DNA from: Siphonodentalium dalli
Taxonomy: Eukaryota; Mollusca; Scaphopoda; Gadilida; Siphonodentaliidae
Direction of reading: 5' to 3'
Length of the DNA: 64,000 nt
Assembly (NCBI GenBank): GCA_032622095.1
Contig: CP136064.1
Location: 140,139,954 to 140,203,953, forward strand
Shown here: positions 33,263 through 45,190 of the stretch, in pieces
Layout: the number at the start of each line of letters is the position of its first letter
How positions within the stretch are numbered: the stretch's first letter is position 1
Translations under genes and position numbers: made by a program
Notes under the pieces: generated by a model
What the model was told of the DNA's origin: nothing
The model's input: the letters and a program-made list of their open reading frames with translations, nothing else
The model's database searches: none

Positions 33263-36059
33263 TGTCATTCAATCCATTATAAGTAGTGGTTGATGAATAA
33301 AATTGACTAAATAAATACGAATGTATACCTCTTTATGATGCCATTATGCTAGCTCTATGTAAAAACTTAATAATCAGTACCAAAAATGGCTGCCAAAATG
33401 GCCACCCGATGTGAAAAATACTATTTTCTATCACTTCTGTTTATCAATTGTTGCTCTCTGAACTGGGAAACAATGGGTATATTCTTTCAATGATCGTGTC
33501 AACTGATCATTCCAGCAATGACATGTCTAATCGATTAGATCATAGTTTATTCCGGTCCTTCACTAATAAGTTATAACGAATGTGGTATAAAATTTAATCA
33601 AAATCGACTTTGGGGTTCTGGTCACATTTGATATTTAGGGATGAGCAGATCTTGTCTACAAAATAATTGAGCGTTTCTTTTATTTGTGAACATTCCATCT
33701 CAAATAGACCAAAATAAACTATAAATTTTATCTAATATGGCTTCCAAAACGAAAATGGTAGACTCTGCCCAGCTTATCATATAATGGAAGTTGTGAGTGG
33801 TGGATGCAGTTGATAGTTGGCTAATATACATGTATGTGGCTCATATACATCAAAACTATTTATTTTCAATCTTTTGGTGGCTTCCCGCGGGTTGACAAAA
33901 TCTCGACGCATCAGTGCTATAATGTCGTAACTCCATTATGGCGGGAAATGAGTATTTGATACCATTCGAATCGTGAGAAAAAATCCAATCCGATGGGCCA
34001 AACTGTCTTTGCATTGGATGACAAATATTCCCACAAACCAGTGAAGCAAATGTCATATCTCCAGCGATCTTTACAATTATTCGTGCTATGAAGTCGTATG
34101 TCCAACAGCAGCCAACCGGACGCTTCATGTTGTCCACGTGACTTCTGTTTTGTGTTTGTGAATTCTAAAATGTGTGCTATATGGTAGTATCTCCATGTTA
34201 GTCACGTGATCATTTGGTGATTTAAATTTTGTGATTGTTCCACACATTTCTGTATGATGATGCACATGGGTGAATTTTCATAGTGTAGAATAGGCACTTT
34301 TTAGTTCATAGACATATGCGATTGCCACCATATTTAGCTTAATCTGCATTTATTAGCACAACTTCGTTATAGCACGGAAACGAATCGTCCCTGGCATACG
34401 CAAAATGTCATATCTCCAAACAAGCTATTTCTTTTTAAAAGAAAACGAGGGAGTAAACAGAAAACAATATGTGGTTCAATGAACAGCTAATATCAGTTGT
34501 CATTGGGATAAATACAACAATACGTCATGCTTTGTCAACATTAGGAGAAATGTTGTCTAAACATTCAACCTTCATTTTCTCGGAAAGTTGAAAATGTGGG
34601 TTACATTATAGCACTGATGCGACGAAATATTAACTATTCGGGCTCGGCCATCATTTTCACGTTTCAAGCTGGAACTAAATGTAGCCCATGGATTCCCCAT
34701 TTCGACATGTAAGAAAAGTAGTTTTACTCTGATATCTTCCAAGATATCAACTCTCCGGTAAATGGTGATCTCTCATGTTCTAGAAAATACTTTGCCAAAT
34801 ACATATATGTCTGAAGAAACTATCCCCATACATTGTTTACACATGGACTCAGTAAGTATGTGGAGGTTTTCTTGGACAAGCGGGATTTTCAAACCTCGAA
34901 ACCGTCCGTACAAACAATAAAAGTGAATAGGAAATGACGTTGGATGTAGGTCTAGAGTACGTCGTCCGCATGAAATAGTTTTCGTGTCATTAATTGGCAC
35001 ATATTTCGTGCTTTGGTGAGCATGGATGAACGCCTTATGTGGCAGTTTGAATGTCTAGCATACGGAAAATAACATGATCATTGTTCACATTTCTTAGACA
35101 AACATGTTGTTAATCACCATGTTCATGTGGCATTTCTATCCAATGACAACCTTGAAATACCAGTTCATGAAGCTAAATGGTTGATACATTTACGCCTACG
35201 GGTCATATCCAGCCGTGGCGCACATTGTGTGTGTCTACATATCAATGATGAAATTCACTAAATGTGTAGAAGATATCGGTGCGTCTATATATTTACTAGA
35301 ATGTCTCTATCCACATGTAAATACCCACAATCGCATAACACGGAATTGTCACATGGAGTGTGAAGGGTATACAATGTACGTGCGATTTTTCATTTTTCCT
35401 CTTGATATTGAAGAAAATAATTTTACTTTGAAAGTCCCCAGCTCCGATAACCAACTTGCCCACCAATCAAGTAAACCCCAGATTATTCGCTTTTCCCTCC
35501 TGTCCTTTTCACTTTCGCCATCACTGGAAAACCCATTATAGCCTGATGCTTCCGGACTAGACCACCGATGCCCATATATTTGATGTTCCGAATAGTCATT
35601 ATAAGTAGAAATATTGACACTGTGTTTTCAAATACATGTAATCCAGATGCGTAGCAATTTAATTTCTTTTTAATTAATTTCCAGATAGTCCCTCGTAATA
35701 AGTGGACATCGTGTTGGGTCCTGCAGTAGATACTGCTTAGTTGGAACATTACGGTCTGACTGATTGTGGTAGTAGATTATTGGCAACATGTTTAATAGGT
35801 CTGTCATCGTTAGCTCACAACCGAAGTGTTGTTTCGGCTTTCCTCTGAGCAGAACTTAAATTTCGACAATTTTCGGTGGCCATTTTTGGTAGCCATCTTA
35901 GCATTTTGAATCGTGATTGGCTACTCAAACCCACAAAAACATTGATTTCAATCAATGATGTGTATTGGGGCCGAATTGGCGTTTTCGTGAATAACTACAT
36001 ATTTGCCATTTTCATTATTATTGGCGACCATGTTGGACGCCATCTTGAATTCTGTATTT
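33263..36059. other. Gene-free stretch with scattered ATGGC repeats and an inverted pair
   Basis: More AAAATGGCTGCC words occur near 33385-33415. A 21-base word CGACGCATCAGTGCTATAAT (33901) recurs inverted at 34603-34623 with one mismatch, and weaker copies at 34082 and 34360 suggest an old inverted-repeat element of about 720 bp. No coding frame is supported. Confidence 0.4.
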
Positions 36060-36405
36060 TCCCCAAAGCGGATTTTATCGGATTTTGGATATGTTATACA
36101 CGAGATTCTCCCGCGTCGAATGACAACAAAACCGCTTCTTTGCCAATTCCTTCTGGGTCTAACCCTCTGACGACCATTCTAAATATCTGCCATTTTCCAT
36201 ATTTTGACCGCCATTTTGGCAGCCATTTTAAGACAAAGCGCCAATTTGGGTTTCATTGAATTGGAGTATTTATAGATAATGGTATGCCCCACTTACATTG
36301 TACAGTTCTGTCCATTTCTTGTTGATATATGACTGGAATCCCAATGGCGATTTTTGTGGAATTTTATACCGCGTTCTGTAAAATCAAATTTTTGAGGGTG
36401 TAGAT
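36060..36405 (-). repeat. ATGGCGGCC-rich repeat, inverted copy, left part (P then R)
   Basis: Reverse-orientation segment P (to about 36176) is followed directly by segment R (to 36405). R abutting P shows that the P-Q-R unit was tandem here. It ends in TGAGGGTGTAGAT (36393-36405), the left target duplication of the LINE. Confidence 0.75.
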
Positions 36406-36846
36406 TTTTTTTTGTTTAAACATATTTTATTTGTTCATAAATTAAATTAGTTTATGACAAAAGGGATTGGAGGACAAGTGCTAAATCACTTAGAATACCC
36501 TCCTCTCCCTAGTATGATACACTGACAAATTTTATGACACTAAAGACGAACAAAACACAAGGTATATTATATACATACATATAATGAAAAATATAAGTAA
36601 ATAAACAGAATGGCGATTGCGGAGGAGAATTGGAGGGTCGGTTTACAGTGGAGAGATGGGATGAGTGTGAGTATGCTTCATCAACCCGTCGGTGATCATT
36701 CCCTTGCAACAAGTAAAAATACGATAGTACAGGCATATATCAATTATTGAGTGCATAACTGGGATATATTGTACATAGGAAACCAGGTACAAACTTAGAA
36801 TATTATATTATAAGTAGATTTGGTGTAGAATGGCATGGTCAAAGTG

Positions 36847-39800
36847 TTAGGTTCTCTCAAAACGGCCGGAATCTCTAATATACGAGTGTACAGCCTTAAA
36901 GATATCACTATTCTCAGTATAAGTTAGTTCAGGTTTCCCATAAAGAAGTATGTCTACAGAGTTAATATTATGTTGCATAAGATTATTATTGAGTTTTTGC
37001 CGACATTCGGCATAATGGTTACATTCAAAGAAAAAATGGTTAGCATTTTCATCCCGGAAGCCACACGAGCATGTTGCGGAATCTGAGATATGATTACGTA
37101 ATTTATCGGATTGTAGGGCACTACATTTACATCGAAGTTGCGTGTGAATAATATTATAATAACGACTCCCATTTGTGAAATACAAAGGTGGTTTCAGCCT
37201 TGTCCCCGCGTAGTGCATATGTTTCAATTGCTTCACGAATTCATCATGGGCAAGATTGATAATAGTTAATTTAATGGAGTTCCGTTCCTTTGTACAGGAA
37301 GGGATAAAAGTGGATTTCAACCTTGCAGAGTCACAGCGAATGATAATGAAATCAGAAGCATATTTTGATTCTCGATCGGCCCTATCTCTGAAACGTTCGG
37401 GCAGGATTGTGCTTAAGTAACGAGGTGCATTATTATTTATTATCTTGTGAAGGGTGGATAACCGTTTAACGGTTCTTCTGTCCTCTAGACTATCCCAGCC
37501 TATCTCAGTCATTAATCTGACATCTGATACAGAACGAGTGCAACCCGTCACGATTCTGGCTGCATCTAACTGAATATCATTAAGGTTTTTAAGGAGGTAA
37601 TTCGGAGCTCCAAACCACACTGGGCTTGCATATTCGAGAAGCGGTCTCACGTATGTCAAGTACATTGTTTCTAAAGTCTTTCTGCTTAGTATGCATTTAA
37701 GTTTCCTTATTTGGGACAATCTCGCATTAGCACGTTTACACGTGTTGTCAATACACATATTCCATTTGAGATCACTCTGCAGGTCAACGCCTAAATGCTT
37801 GTGATTTTCGGTGTATTCCAGGACTTCACCATTGAATTTAACCACGGGCCTAGTATTTTCAGGGAAACTTCCAAAAAACATTAGATTGGTTTTTGATGGA
37901 TTGAATTTCACCATCCATTGCCTTGACCAATTGCTCAGCTTAATCATATCATTATTCAGTGAAATTTCAAGTGTGTTTAGGTCAGAACTACTCTTCATTA
38001 GACAAGTATCGTCTGCATAGAGACACGTTTTGGATTCCATACTATCGGCTATATCGTTAATGTAGAGCAAAAATAGGAGAGGACCGATAACGGACCCCTG
38101 GGGCACTCCAGAATCTAAACAATCATACTTTGAGATGCAGGCGTTGACCCTGACCCTTTGTTGGCGATCGCTAAGATAACTCTTAAACATAAAAGAAGTT
38201 TTCCTTTAATCCCATATTTTTCCATTTTGTGTAAAAGTCCGTCATGCCAAACTTTATCGAACGCTTTGGACACATCACAGAAATCCGCACAAGTGTTACA
38301 TCCTTCATCTAGTGCTTCTGCTATACTATGAACTATTTCAATAAGCTGATGTTCGGTACTATGTTTAGGAAGGAACCCAGACTGATAATCATACAACAAG
38401 TTATTTTCTTGTAAATGCTGAAGTAATTTATTATGGATAATTTTTTCTAATATTTTACCGGGAACGCTCAGAAGTGAAACTGGCCTATAATTATTTGGAT
38501 CTTTTTGGTCACCTTTTTTTAATAGAGGTATAACATCCGCTTTTTTCCATTCATCTGGGAACTGACAAAGGTCTATCGATTTCTGAAATAATATACTAAG
38601 TGGTTTACATACAGTAGCATGTGTTTCTTTAAGCATGCGATTACTTATACCATCTGACCCATAGGCTTTTTTCGTTGGTAGATCTTTCAGAATTTGAGAA
38701 ATTTGTGATTCACTGATCGGTATTTCAGTGATAACTTCATCTGTTCGTGCAACAAAATTCGGCAAACATTTCGCTTTCATTCCTAATGAACTATTGGCAA
38801 CAAAAATACTATTTAAAATTTCAGCTTTGTCTTTATCATCGCAGAACATTTTGTTTTTATATGAGAGAGGCGGGATTCCTTGGTTAGAATTGTTACCCAT
38901 AAATGTTTTAACAACATGCCAAAACTGTTTTGGGTTATTATTCATAACAAGGGATTCATCCAAGTGAGTCATATACTCATTTTTTGCGTGTTTCTTGGCA
39001 TTATTTACTTGATTTCGAGCTTTCTTGTATTTCGACCACGTGAAACTCGTATTACATTTTAGAGCTTTTCTTCTATAGCGATCGCGTTGGCGGATTAGTC
39101 TTCTGACTGTGCTATCAAACCATGGTTTATCATTTCTACGTACCAATATATCTCGGCGTGGTATGAAAGATTCTGCCATCTCCAGAAACATGTATCTGAA
39201 ATGCTCAACAGATTTGTTGATGTTAAAACGGTTTACTTCATTATTAAGACAAGCGGACCAGTTAGTTTCTTTTATTACTCTATTTAAACCTATAAAGTCG
39301 GCAGAAGAATAGTTCCATACTATTCTTTTGTAGGATTGTGTCACCCGGGGTGTCGTTTTTAGTTCAACAGACGTGGCATAGTGATCAGATACTTCAAGGT
39401 CAACAACGGAGGGGTTCATCGCTATTAACGCTTCAGAGATAATAATAGGGTCTAAGAGCGTTTGTGACTTTGACGTTACTCGTGTTGGTTCTTTGATTAC
39501 GTTAGACATGCCGACATATTTATTAATTATGGACTGTAGTGGGTTATCGCTTATCAACATATTACAATTCAAGTCACCAACGACAACAAATGATGGGTTA
39601 ATATCTAATGCTTCTCCAATTTTGTCATCAAGTAGTTCCCAGAAGTTATTTAAACATTCCCTATCGGACCTATAGGTAATACATAGTAAAAACTTGTCTA
39701 CAGATCCAACTTCAAACCAAAGGATGTCATCATTAAACTGCAAACCTGACATTTCTCTGTATGGAATTTTATCTGAAAAGTATACTATGATTCCACCGCC

Positions 39801-40211
39801 ATACATATTTCGATCTTTACGTACTGGGTGTTGGAAACCTGAGATAAGCAAGTTTTCATTTGGATAATTATCGTCAAGATGAGATTCAGTAAAGCATAGA
39901 ATATCGTAATCATCGATAATATCTGAAATCTTTTGAATTTTGTTTCTTATGCTTCTTACGTTGCAATGAATAATAGAAATTGAAGTGGTAACCGGGTCGT
40001 CTAGTTGACCTGGGTTCGGGTGTATATCCCCAGCGAGAGCAAGAAGAGTGAACGCCAGAAATGCTACTATCACATTATGAAAAGCTAGTAAACGCAAACG
40101 AATTGGCTTATGTGTAGTATGTTTATACATGTTACATCGGCATGTTATGTGTATATATATGCCTTGAAATATTCCAATTGTTAGCCTATATTGAGCCACG
40201 CTAACTCCCAT
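36847..40211 (-). pseudogene. LINE ORF2: endonuclease + reverse transcriptase, one frameshift
   Basis: From ATG 40211 the first frame runs 698 codons and the second (36847 to about 38190) finishes the protein. The shift lies near 38190, in a run rich in A and T, between the RT KYGIKGKLL and FKSYLSDRQQRV blocks. The N-terminus has a hydrophobic segment (VIVAFLAFTLLALA) followed by GDIHPNPGQ. The endonuclease shows IIHCNVRSIRN, CFTESHLDD, GDLNCN and SDHYATSVEL. The RT shows FCDVSKAFDKVW, SGVPQGSVIGPLLFLLYIND and YADDTCL (38005-38019). A C-x-C-x8-H-x4-C motif (CSCGFRDENANHFFFEC) lies near the end. Apart from the shift, no stop is seen, so the copy is fairly young. Confidence 0.93.
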
Positions 40212-41129
40212 GACTAGTTGTACAGAAAGTCAGTAAGGCGCATGATAGGCTAACAGGAAAACATAGATGATGTAGGCTGCTCAAGAACTTTGGCCGACGG
40301 ATGGTGAAGCATATATGATTACAAGAATATTTCAGATAAGAGGTGTGAGATATAAACATGAAGAGGTGAAGAAATAACATTAATTGTGTAATGTTAACCA
40401 TTTTACAATGGAAATTACAGAATTCTGCATAAATAAATAACTTAGGTTTAAAATTGGTGTGTATGCCTTTAGCAATTCATCCAAAATCCAAAGACACATA
40501 TTTTATTTAGGATCACGCAATGCGTATATAAATGTGCGAGACAACTGCACCCAAGAGCTTCGGTCTGTTACATGTACGCGCTATGCATCTAGCTCAATCT
40601 CCTGAATATTGCGGAATTATTAGCGGATTAACAGTTGACCAATACATCGCAGGCGTCGATCGCGACATGAACCGTGCGGGCACAGCGAAGATCTCAGCCT
40701 TGTCTCGTTTATTGCTTTGAATAATTCTGCCTGTTGTGTTCGGAATAGAATCGCGTTGACTGTGGACCAATCTGCTCTTATTGGTGTTATGGTCAGTGGG
40801 TCAACTGACGGGTTATAATAATTCGGGAAGGGGAAACGATGAATTTTTTACGCTCGTGGAAAGCAAGATAGACGCGTTCGCTAAAATAGGTCAGGTTCAT
40901 TCGCGCGCATATGGCAGTCATTCATTTGAAATTTGATGTGTGTATTGCCTTGCATATATATATCCAACCAGAACTTACGTGTCTAAATGTACATGCACAA
41001 AATTGAGAATTGGAAGACTGGATTAATAATGTGCATTCTCGGTGAGTTTTAATCAAAAGTTTCGACGTTATTCGCCGTTGTTTACATTACTTTATAAAGC
41101 TTCAAACAGGTATCCGTATTTAGCATTGC

Positions 41130-42929
41130 TAAGGACAGATAGAAATCAGTATAAAGATGTATTACTGATTGATGTTTAACATTTCCAGAGAGAGATTACA
41201 TTTTTATATTTATACTTTTGGCAATCGGTATAAAGATGTATTTCTGATTTACATTCTACATTTTCAGACAAAAATTTCAATTTTATACTTTTGGCATGTG
41301 CTCTCTGAATAATAATTTGGGCATAAAAGTGTTGTAGGGACGAATAATTTGGTACCACATGTCATGTCTCCAACAGTTATAGATATTCAATTTAAATTAC
41401 ATTTCTTGGAAACAAATATACACCAACATTAAATACATTTGGCATGTTGAAGCTTGGCATAATTGAATAGTTGTCTGTTTTAACACGGTTAAAGAAGTAA
41501 TTTTGGTTAGTTTCAGATTTGAACATTTTCAGACAGGAATTACATTTTTATATTTCTACTTTTGGCAATCAGTATAAAGATGTATTTCTGATTTATGTTC
41601 AACATTTTTCAGACAGAAGTTTAAATTTTATACTTTTAACATGTGCTCTCTGGATAATAAATTGGGCATAAGTCTGTTATATGGACGAATAATTTGGTAC
41701 CACATGTCTTGTCTCAAACAGTTATAGATATTCAATTTAAATTACATTTCCTGAAAACACATATTGAGAAAACATGCACCAACAATGAGATGAGAACATG
41801 TATATGGTATAATAAATACATTTGGCATGGTAATGCTTGCATAAGTGAATAGTTGTCTGTATGACCACAGTTAAGGAAGAATAATTGGGTTGGTTTCAGA
41901 TTTGGACATATTCAAAACTGATAGTAATGCTTTGATGAATATAGTGCTGCCATGTTATAGAGCTTATAAACTGTTTGCACATATTCAAAACTGATATTAC
42001 TACTTTATAAAGTTGTATATAAACTGTATAAAGATGTACTACTGGTTGATCTTTAACATTTTCAGACAGTAATTACATTTTTTATTTATACTTTTGGCAA
42101 TCAGTATAAAGATGTATTTCTGATTTATGTTCAACATTTTCAGACAGAAAATTTAATTTTATACTTTTGGCATGTGCTCTCTGGATAATAAATTGGCATA
42201 AATCTGTTGTAGGGACTCATAATTTGGTACCACTTATCTTGTCCCCAACAGTTATAGATATTCAAATTACATTTACTGGAAACACATACTGAGAAAACTT
42301 ACACCAACAATGAGATGAGGACATGTATATGGTATAATAAATACATTTGGCATGTTAATGCTTGGCATAAGTGAATAGTTGTCTATGTTAACACAGTTAA
42401 AGAAGTATTTTGGTTTATTTTCAGATTTTGCCATATTCAAAACTGATAGTAATGCTTTGATGAATATAGTGCTGCCATATTATAGAGCTTATAAACTTTT
42501 TGGGCATATTCAAAACTGATAGTAATACTTTGATGAATATAGTGCTGCCATATTATAGAGCTTGTAAACTTTTTGACATATTCAGAACTGATAGTACTAC
42601 TTTGGTGAAAAGTAATAGGACAAATAGTAATCAGTATAAAGATGTATTACTGATTGATGTTTAACATTTTCCGATAGGAATTACATTTTTATATTTATAC
42701 TTTTGGCAATCAGTATAAAGATGTATTTCTGATTTATGTTCAACATTTTCAGACAGAAGTTTCAATTTTATACTATTTAGCATGTAATGTGTTCTCTGGA
42801 TAATATATTGGGCATAAGTCTGTTGCAGTGACCCATAATTTGGTACCACTTGTCTTGTCTCAAACAGTTATGGATATTCAATTTAAATTACATTTCCTGA
42901 AAACACATTGAGAAAACATACAGCAACAA
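41130..42929 (-). repeat. Tandem 0.4-0.5-kb repeats upstream of LINE ORF2
   Basis: Units beginning near 41130, 41520, 42030 and 42620 share CAGTATAAAGATGTATT, ACATTTTTATATTTATACTT, GCATGTGCTCTCTGGATAAT and AATTTGGTACCAC. The last is cut at CAACAATGAG, where the target duplication starts. Internal deletions and small insertions vary between units. Short minus frames that recur in two of them (MVPNY...) are shared repeat translations. Confidence 0.8.
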
Positions 42930-43436
42930 TGAGGGTGTAGATGAGTCTGGGACCCCATTTATGGTATCTTTCATTGCTCCAATGCTGAATTAACATGAAT
43001 ATGACTAATCAATGACGCCAGTCTGAACCATTATCAAACAACAGGAATTGATCTTTAAGATATTAGGCAAACACTTCAAATTTTCGAGTTTAGGCCGCAA
43101 TTTTGGCAGCCATCTGGGGCGAGGGGTTCCATTTTTTCTATAGATATGTGGCATAATACTTTACCTTCGCAAAAATGTTTACATTTGTATAAATATGGCA
43201 ACATTTGTTCTCATTATGTTGAATTAATCTCAGTCAGAATCTCTTTTGACTAAAGGCGGCCATGTTGGTCGCCATGTTGGATCCTGGATTTTGCCCAAAG
43301 CGGATTTTAGTGGATTTTCGATATGTTGTAGCAGAGATTCTCCGCGTTGAATGACACCGAGATCGCTTCTTTACCAATTTCTTCTGGGTCAACCCCTTTT
43401 TTGCGTACCACGACCACACTACTGGTGGAACCCCTA
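42930..43436 (-). repeat. ATGGCGGCC-rich repeat, inverted copy, right part (Q then P)
   Basis: It continues the interrupted repeat: GATGAGTCTGGGACCCC, then GGCAGCCATCTGGGGCG, GTCGCCATGTTGGATCC and CTTCTGGGTCAACCCC, the reverse complement of 32562-33040. About 80-85% like the uninterrupted copy by eye. Confidence 0.8.
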
Positions 43437-43889
43437 AGCTGTGTTCCAATCAAAGAGCTTGGCTAAAAAAACATGCGATTCAATGGAAATATCGCACATC
43501 ATACTGCTATGTTATCAAACCACCAGTCATTGCAGTAGAGGATGTCTAAGGTTTGAAGGGTACACAGAATCCTTGAAAGTTCCAAGAAAGTTTGAAAACC
43601 AGTACTAAAACAATAATTTAACCTCATGACTAAATAGCTTGGAAGCCAAACAGACCTATCGCAAGTTTGCTATGCATGCAAGTTTTAACTTGAGTCTGAT
43701 CACTCTCGTAAGTCGTAACATTGCAGCACAACAAATTTGTGTTGATACAGAGCGTTTCCTATATTACATTTTTGCTGCTACACTGGTACATACTTAACAT
43801 ACATGTAAATGTTAGCATTTATTCAGTACATGTATGTGCTCCTCATTAACTATAAAATAAGATGAACGGGCCTAACGCCTGGAGGCCGC

Positions 43890-44237
43890 CGCAACGACCA
43901 GGGATGTTCTCTCTCAACTAGCCGAGCACATTCGCACACTCTTCCTGGAACAGGGGGTTACGATTGTTTCTATACTCACAGCGATTGGGGTGGCAATATC
44001 GACCCTGGTGCTTGCACTGACTGGTGGGGTGTGGTGCACCCGACCCCGCCTCCGGAGGCGGTAGCAGCGCCACCCGGAATTATAGGCTCCGTTGTCTCGA
44101 GACTGTTCGGGTTTCTCTCAAAAACAGCTGGGTGGTTGGCCGAAAACGTGTGGGCTCTTGCCCTCGCCGTCAGAGGGTTGCTACTGGTCGCTGCCCGGGA
44201 ATTTCTATCACCTAGACACAAGCCAAAGAGTGATTAA
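43890..44237 (+). pseudogene. Hydrophobic C-terminal domain of a mobile-element protein, frameshifted
   Basis: From about 43890 a frame gives VLSQLAEHIRTLFLEQGVTI followed by a membrane-like helix (LTAIGVAISTLVLALTGG). It hits a stop at 44067. A shifted frame (44031-44237) continues with GIIGSVVSRLFGFLSKTAGW and WALALAVRGLLLVAA, then a basic tail ending at 44237. Two or three membrane-associated helices are therefore present. Compared with relatives as I remember them, a linker between the two halves seems deleted; this is recollection only. The upstream catalytic part is absent. Confidence 0.45.
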
Positions 44238-45190
44238 CCTTATTGCAACCCCTCCTGCAACGATGGCAACTTTTTCGTCATCATGTTGGCGAGTCAACTG
44301 TTGCTTTTGTTCAGTTGTGGCGGAGCCACTGGAACTACTAGAACTATTGATGCTGTTGTTCCGTGGAGCGACTGGCAGCGTCGATTTTCCTGGGTGTGTT
44401 AGCGGCTTGACCAATCCTGTTTCAGTTTCGTAGGAATTGTCAGTTGGCGGTGGGGTGGGTATAGATTCGCTGTTGTTAAGGTCTGTATTTACACCCAGAG
44501 TTTGGTCTTGTGTAGCAATAACGATTTCGTTGTGGTACCCTGCCACTTTGCCTATGTGGAGCAGCATGTCGCCCGGGGCCATTTAAAGCCCAGTCCCAAA
44601 GACAAAGTTGACCTCGGAGCTGGCGTACTGTAGTACATCCTGATATCGCTTGATCGCCGAGGGGATATCTACGGGGGATGAAATTGCATCTTCCACGTTA
44701 GCTCAGAACTGCTTCTGGGCGTCAAAGGTTGTCCCTGTCCCAAGAATGTGTGTCCTTGTCTGAGCTTGCGCCCCTGGGATTGCCCACACGTAGTTCCTGA
44801 TACTATCGTTCAGCATTTGAACCCCCGGTTGCGTGAACCCTTGCGACTTGTCCAGGATGAAGGTGCTCCAAGCGTTATCTGCACCAGGCGAGTCCTGTTT
44901 GATGAAGTCGACGTGGATGACCTCATTTGTTGTCTCTTTTGTGAATGACATTCCACTGGGATAGTATGTCCCATCCGATGAGACAAGATGAGGTCACTTG
45001 TTCGTCCACCAATTGTAGGTCCTGCCCAATCCGTGGTTTGAGCCTTTCGCGTGCCAATCGGTGTGTTGAGAGACCATGAACTCACTGATAATGCGTTCGT
45101 ACGCCCGTCGGTCATACGGATTGTTAAAGGCGTCACATGCTTTATCTTGGGGTAGTGGAGCCTTCAACTCATCGAGGATCCTGCGAACCC
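44208..45190 (-). pseudogene. Unknown mobile-element protein (possible structural protein), three stops
   Basis: The minus strand carries one protein in pieces. A first part (45190 to about 44999) has NPYDRRAYERIISEF and LGRTYNWWTN. After a TGA in the same frame a second part (44951-44703) has DNAWSTFILDKSQGFTQPG. After another stop the third (44582-44208) has PGDMLLHIGKVAGYHNEIV, a Ser/Thr/Pro-rich linker and a final hydrophobic helix with IRLITLWLVSR. It has no recognisable enzyme motif. A C-terminal single-pass anchor and the convergent partner gene fit a virion-like protein, which is inference. Confidence 0.45.

Larger units (their letters stand above)
36406..42929 (-). mobile_element. 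Second long LINE insertion, about 6.5 kb, with repeat-rich 5' region
   Basis: It is bounded by a direct repeat of up to 13 bp, TGAGGGTGTAGAT (36393-36405 and 42930-42942), and the empty site is seen in the uninterrupted copy near 33040. At the left end, just inside the duplication, is a run of T on the plus strand, the poly(A) tail of a minus-strand element. ORF2 occupies 40211-36847 with one frameshift. Upstream, 40212-42929 has no ORF1 but about four tandem repeats of roughly 400-500 bp. Either these are 5' monomers or the insert is composite. ORF2 style is CR1/L2-like and unlike the LINE at 9.4-15.8 kb. Confidence 0.85.
43864..45190. mobile_element. GC-rich block: remnant of an unclassified virus-like or mobile element with convergent genes
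   Basis: Base composition jumps to roughly half G+C against about 35% on both sides, with abrupt edges. Two broken genes converge and overlap near 44208-44237. The plus-strand gene encodes a hydrophobic C-terminus, the minus-strand gene a longer protein with a Ser/Thr-rich, TM-tailed C-terminus. The wording resembles hypothetical proteins I recall from many marine invertebrate genomes, some with a reverse transcriptase in the plus gene. I cannot name the family; a Polinton-like or other viral relative is possible. No terminal repeats were found. Confidence 0.5.

Noticed and set aside
33856-34137. A 93-codon minus frame
   Set aside because: No motif. It overlaps the inverted 33.9/34.6-kb repeat words and has no splice support.
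41176-42849. Two similar 60-62-codon minus frames starting MVPNY
   Set aside because: Both are translations of the same tandem repeat unit upstream of LINE ORF2, not paralogous small genes.
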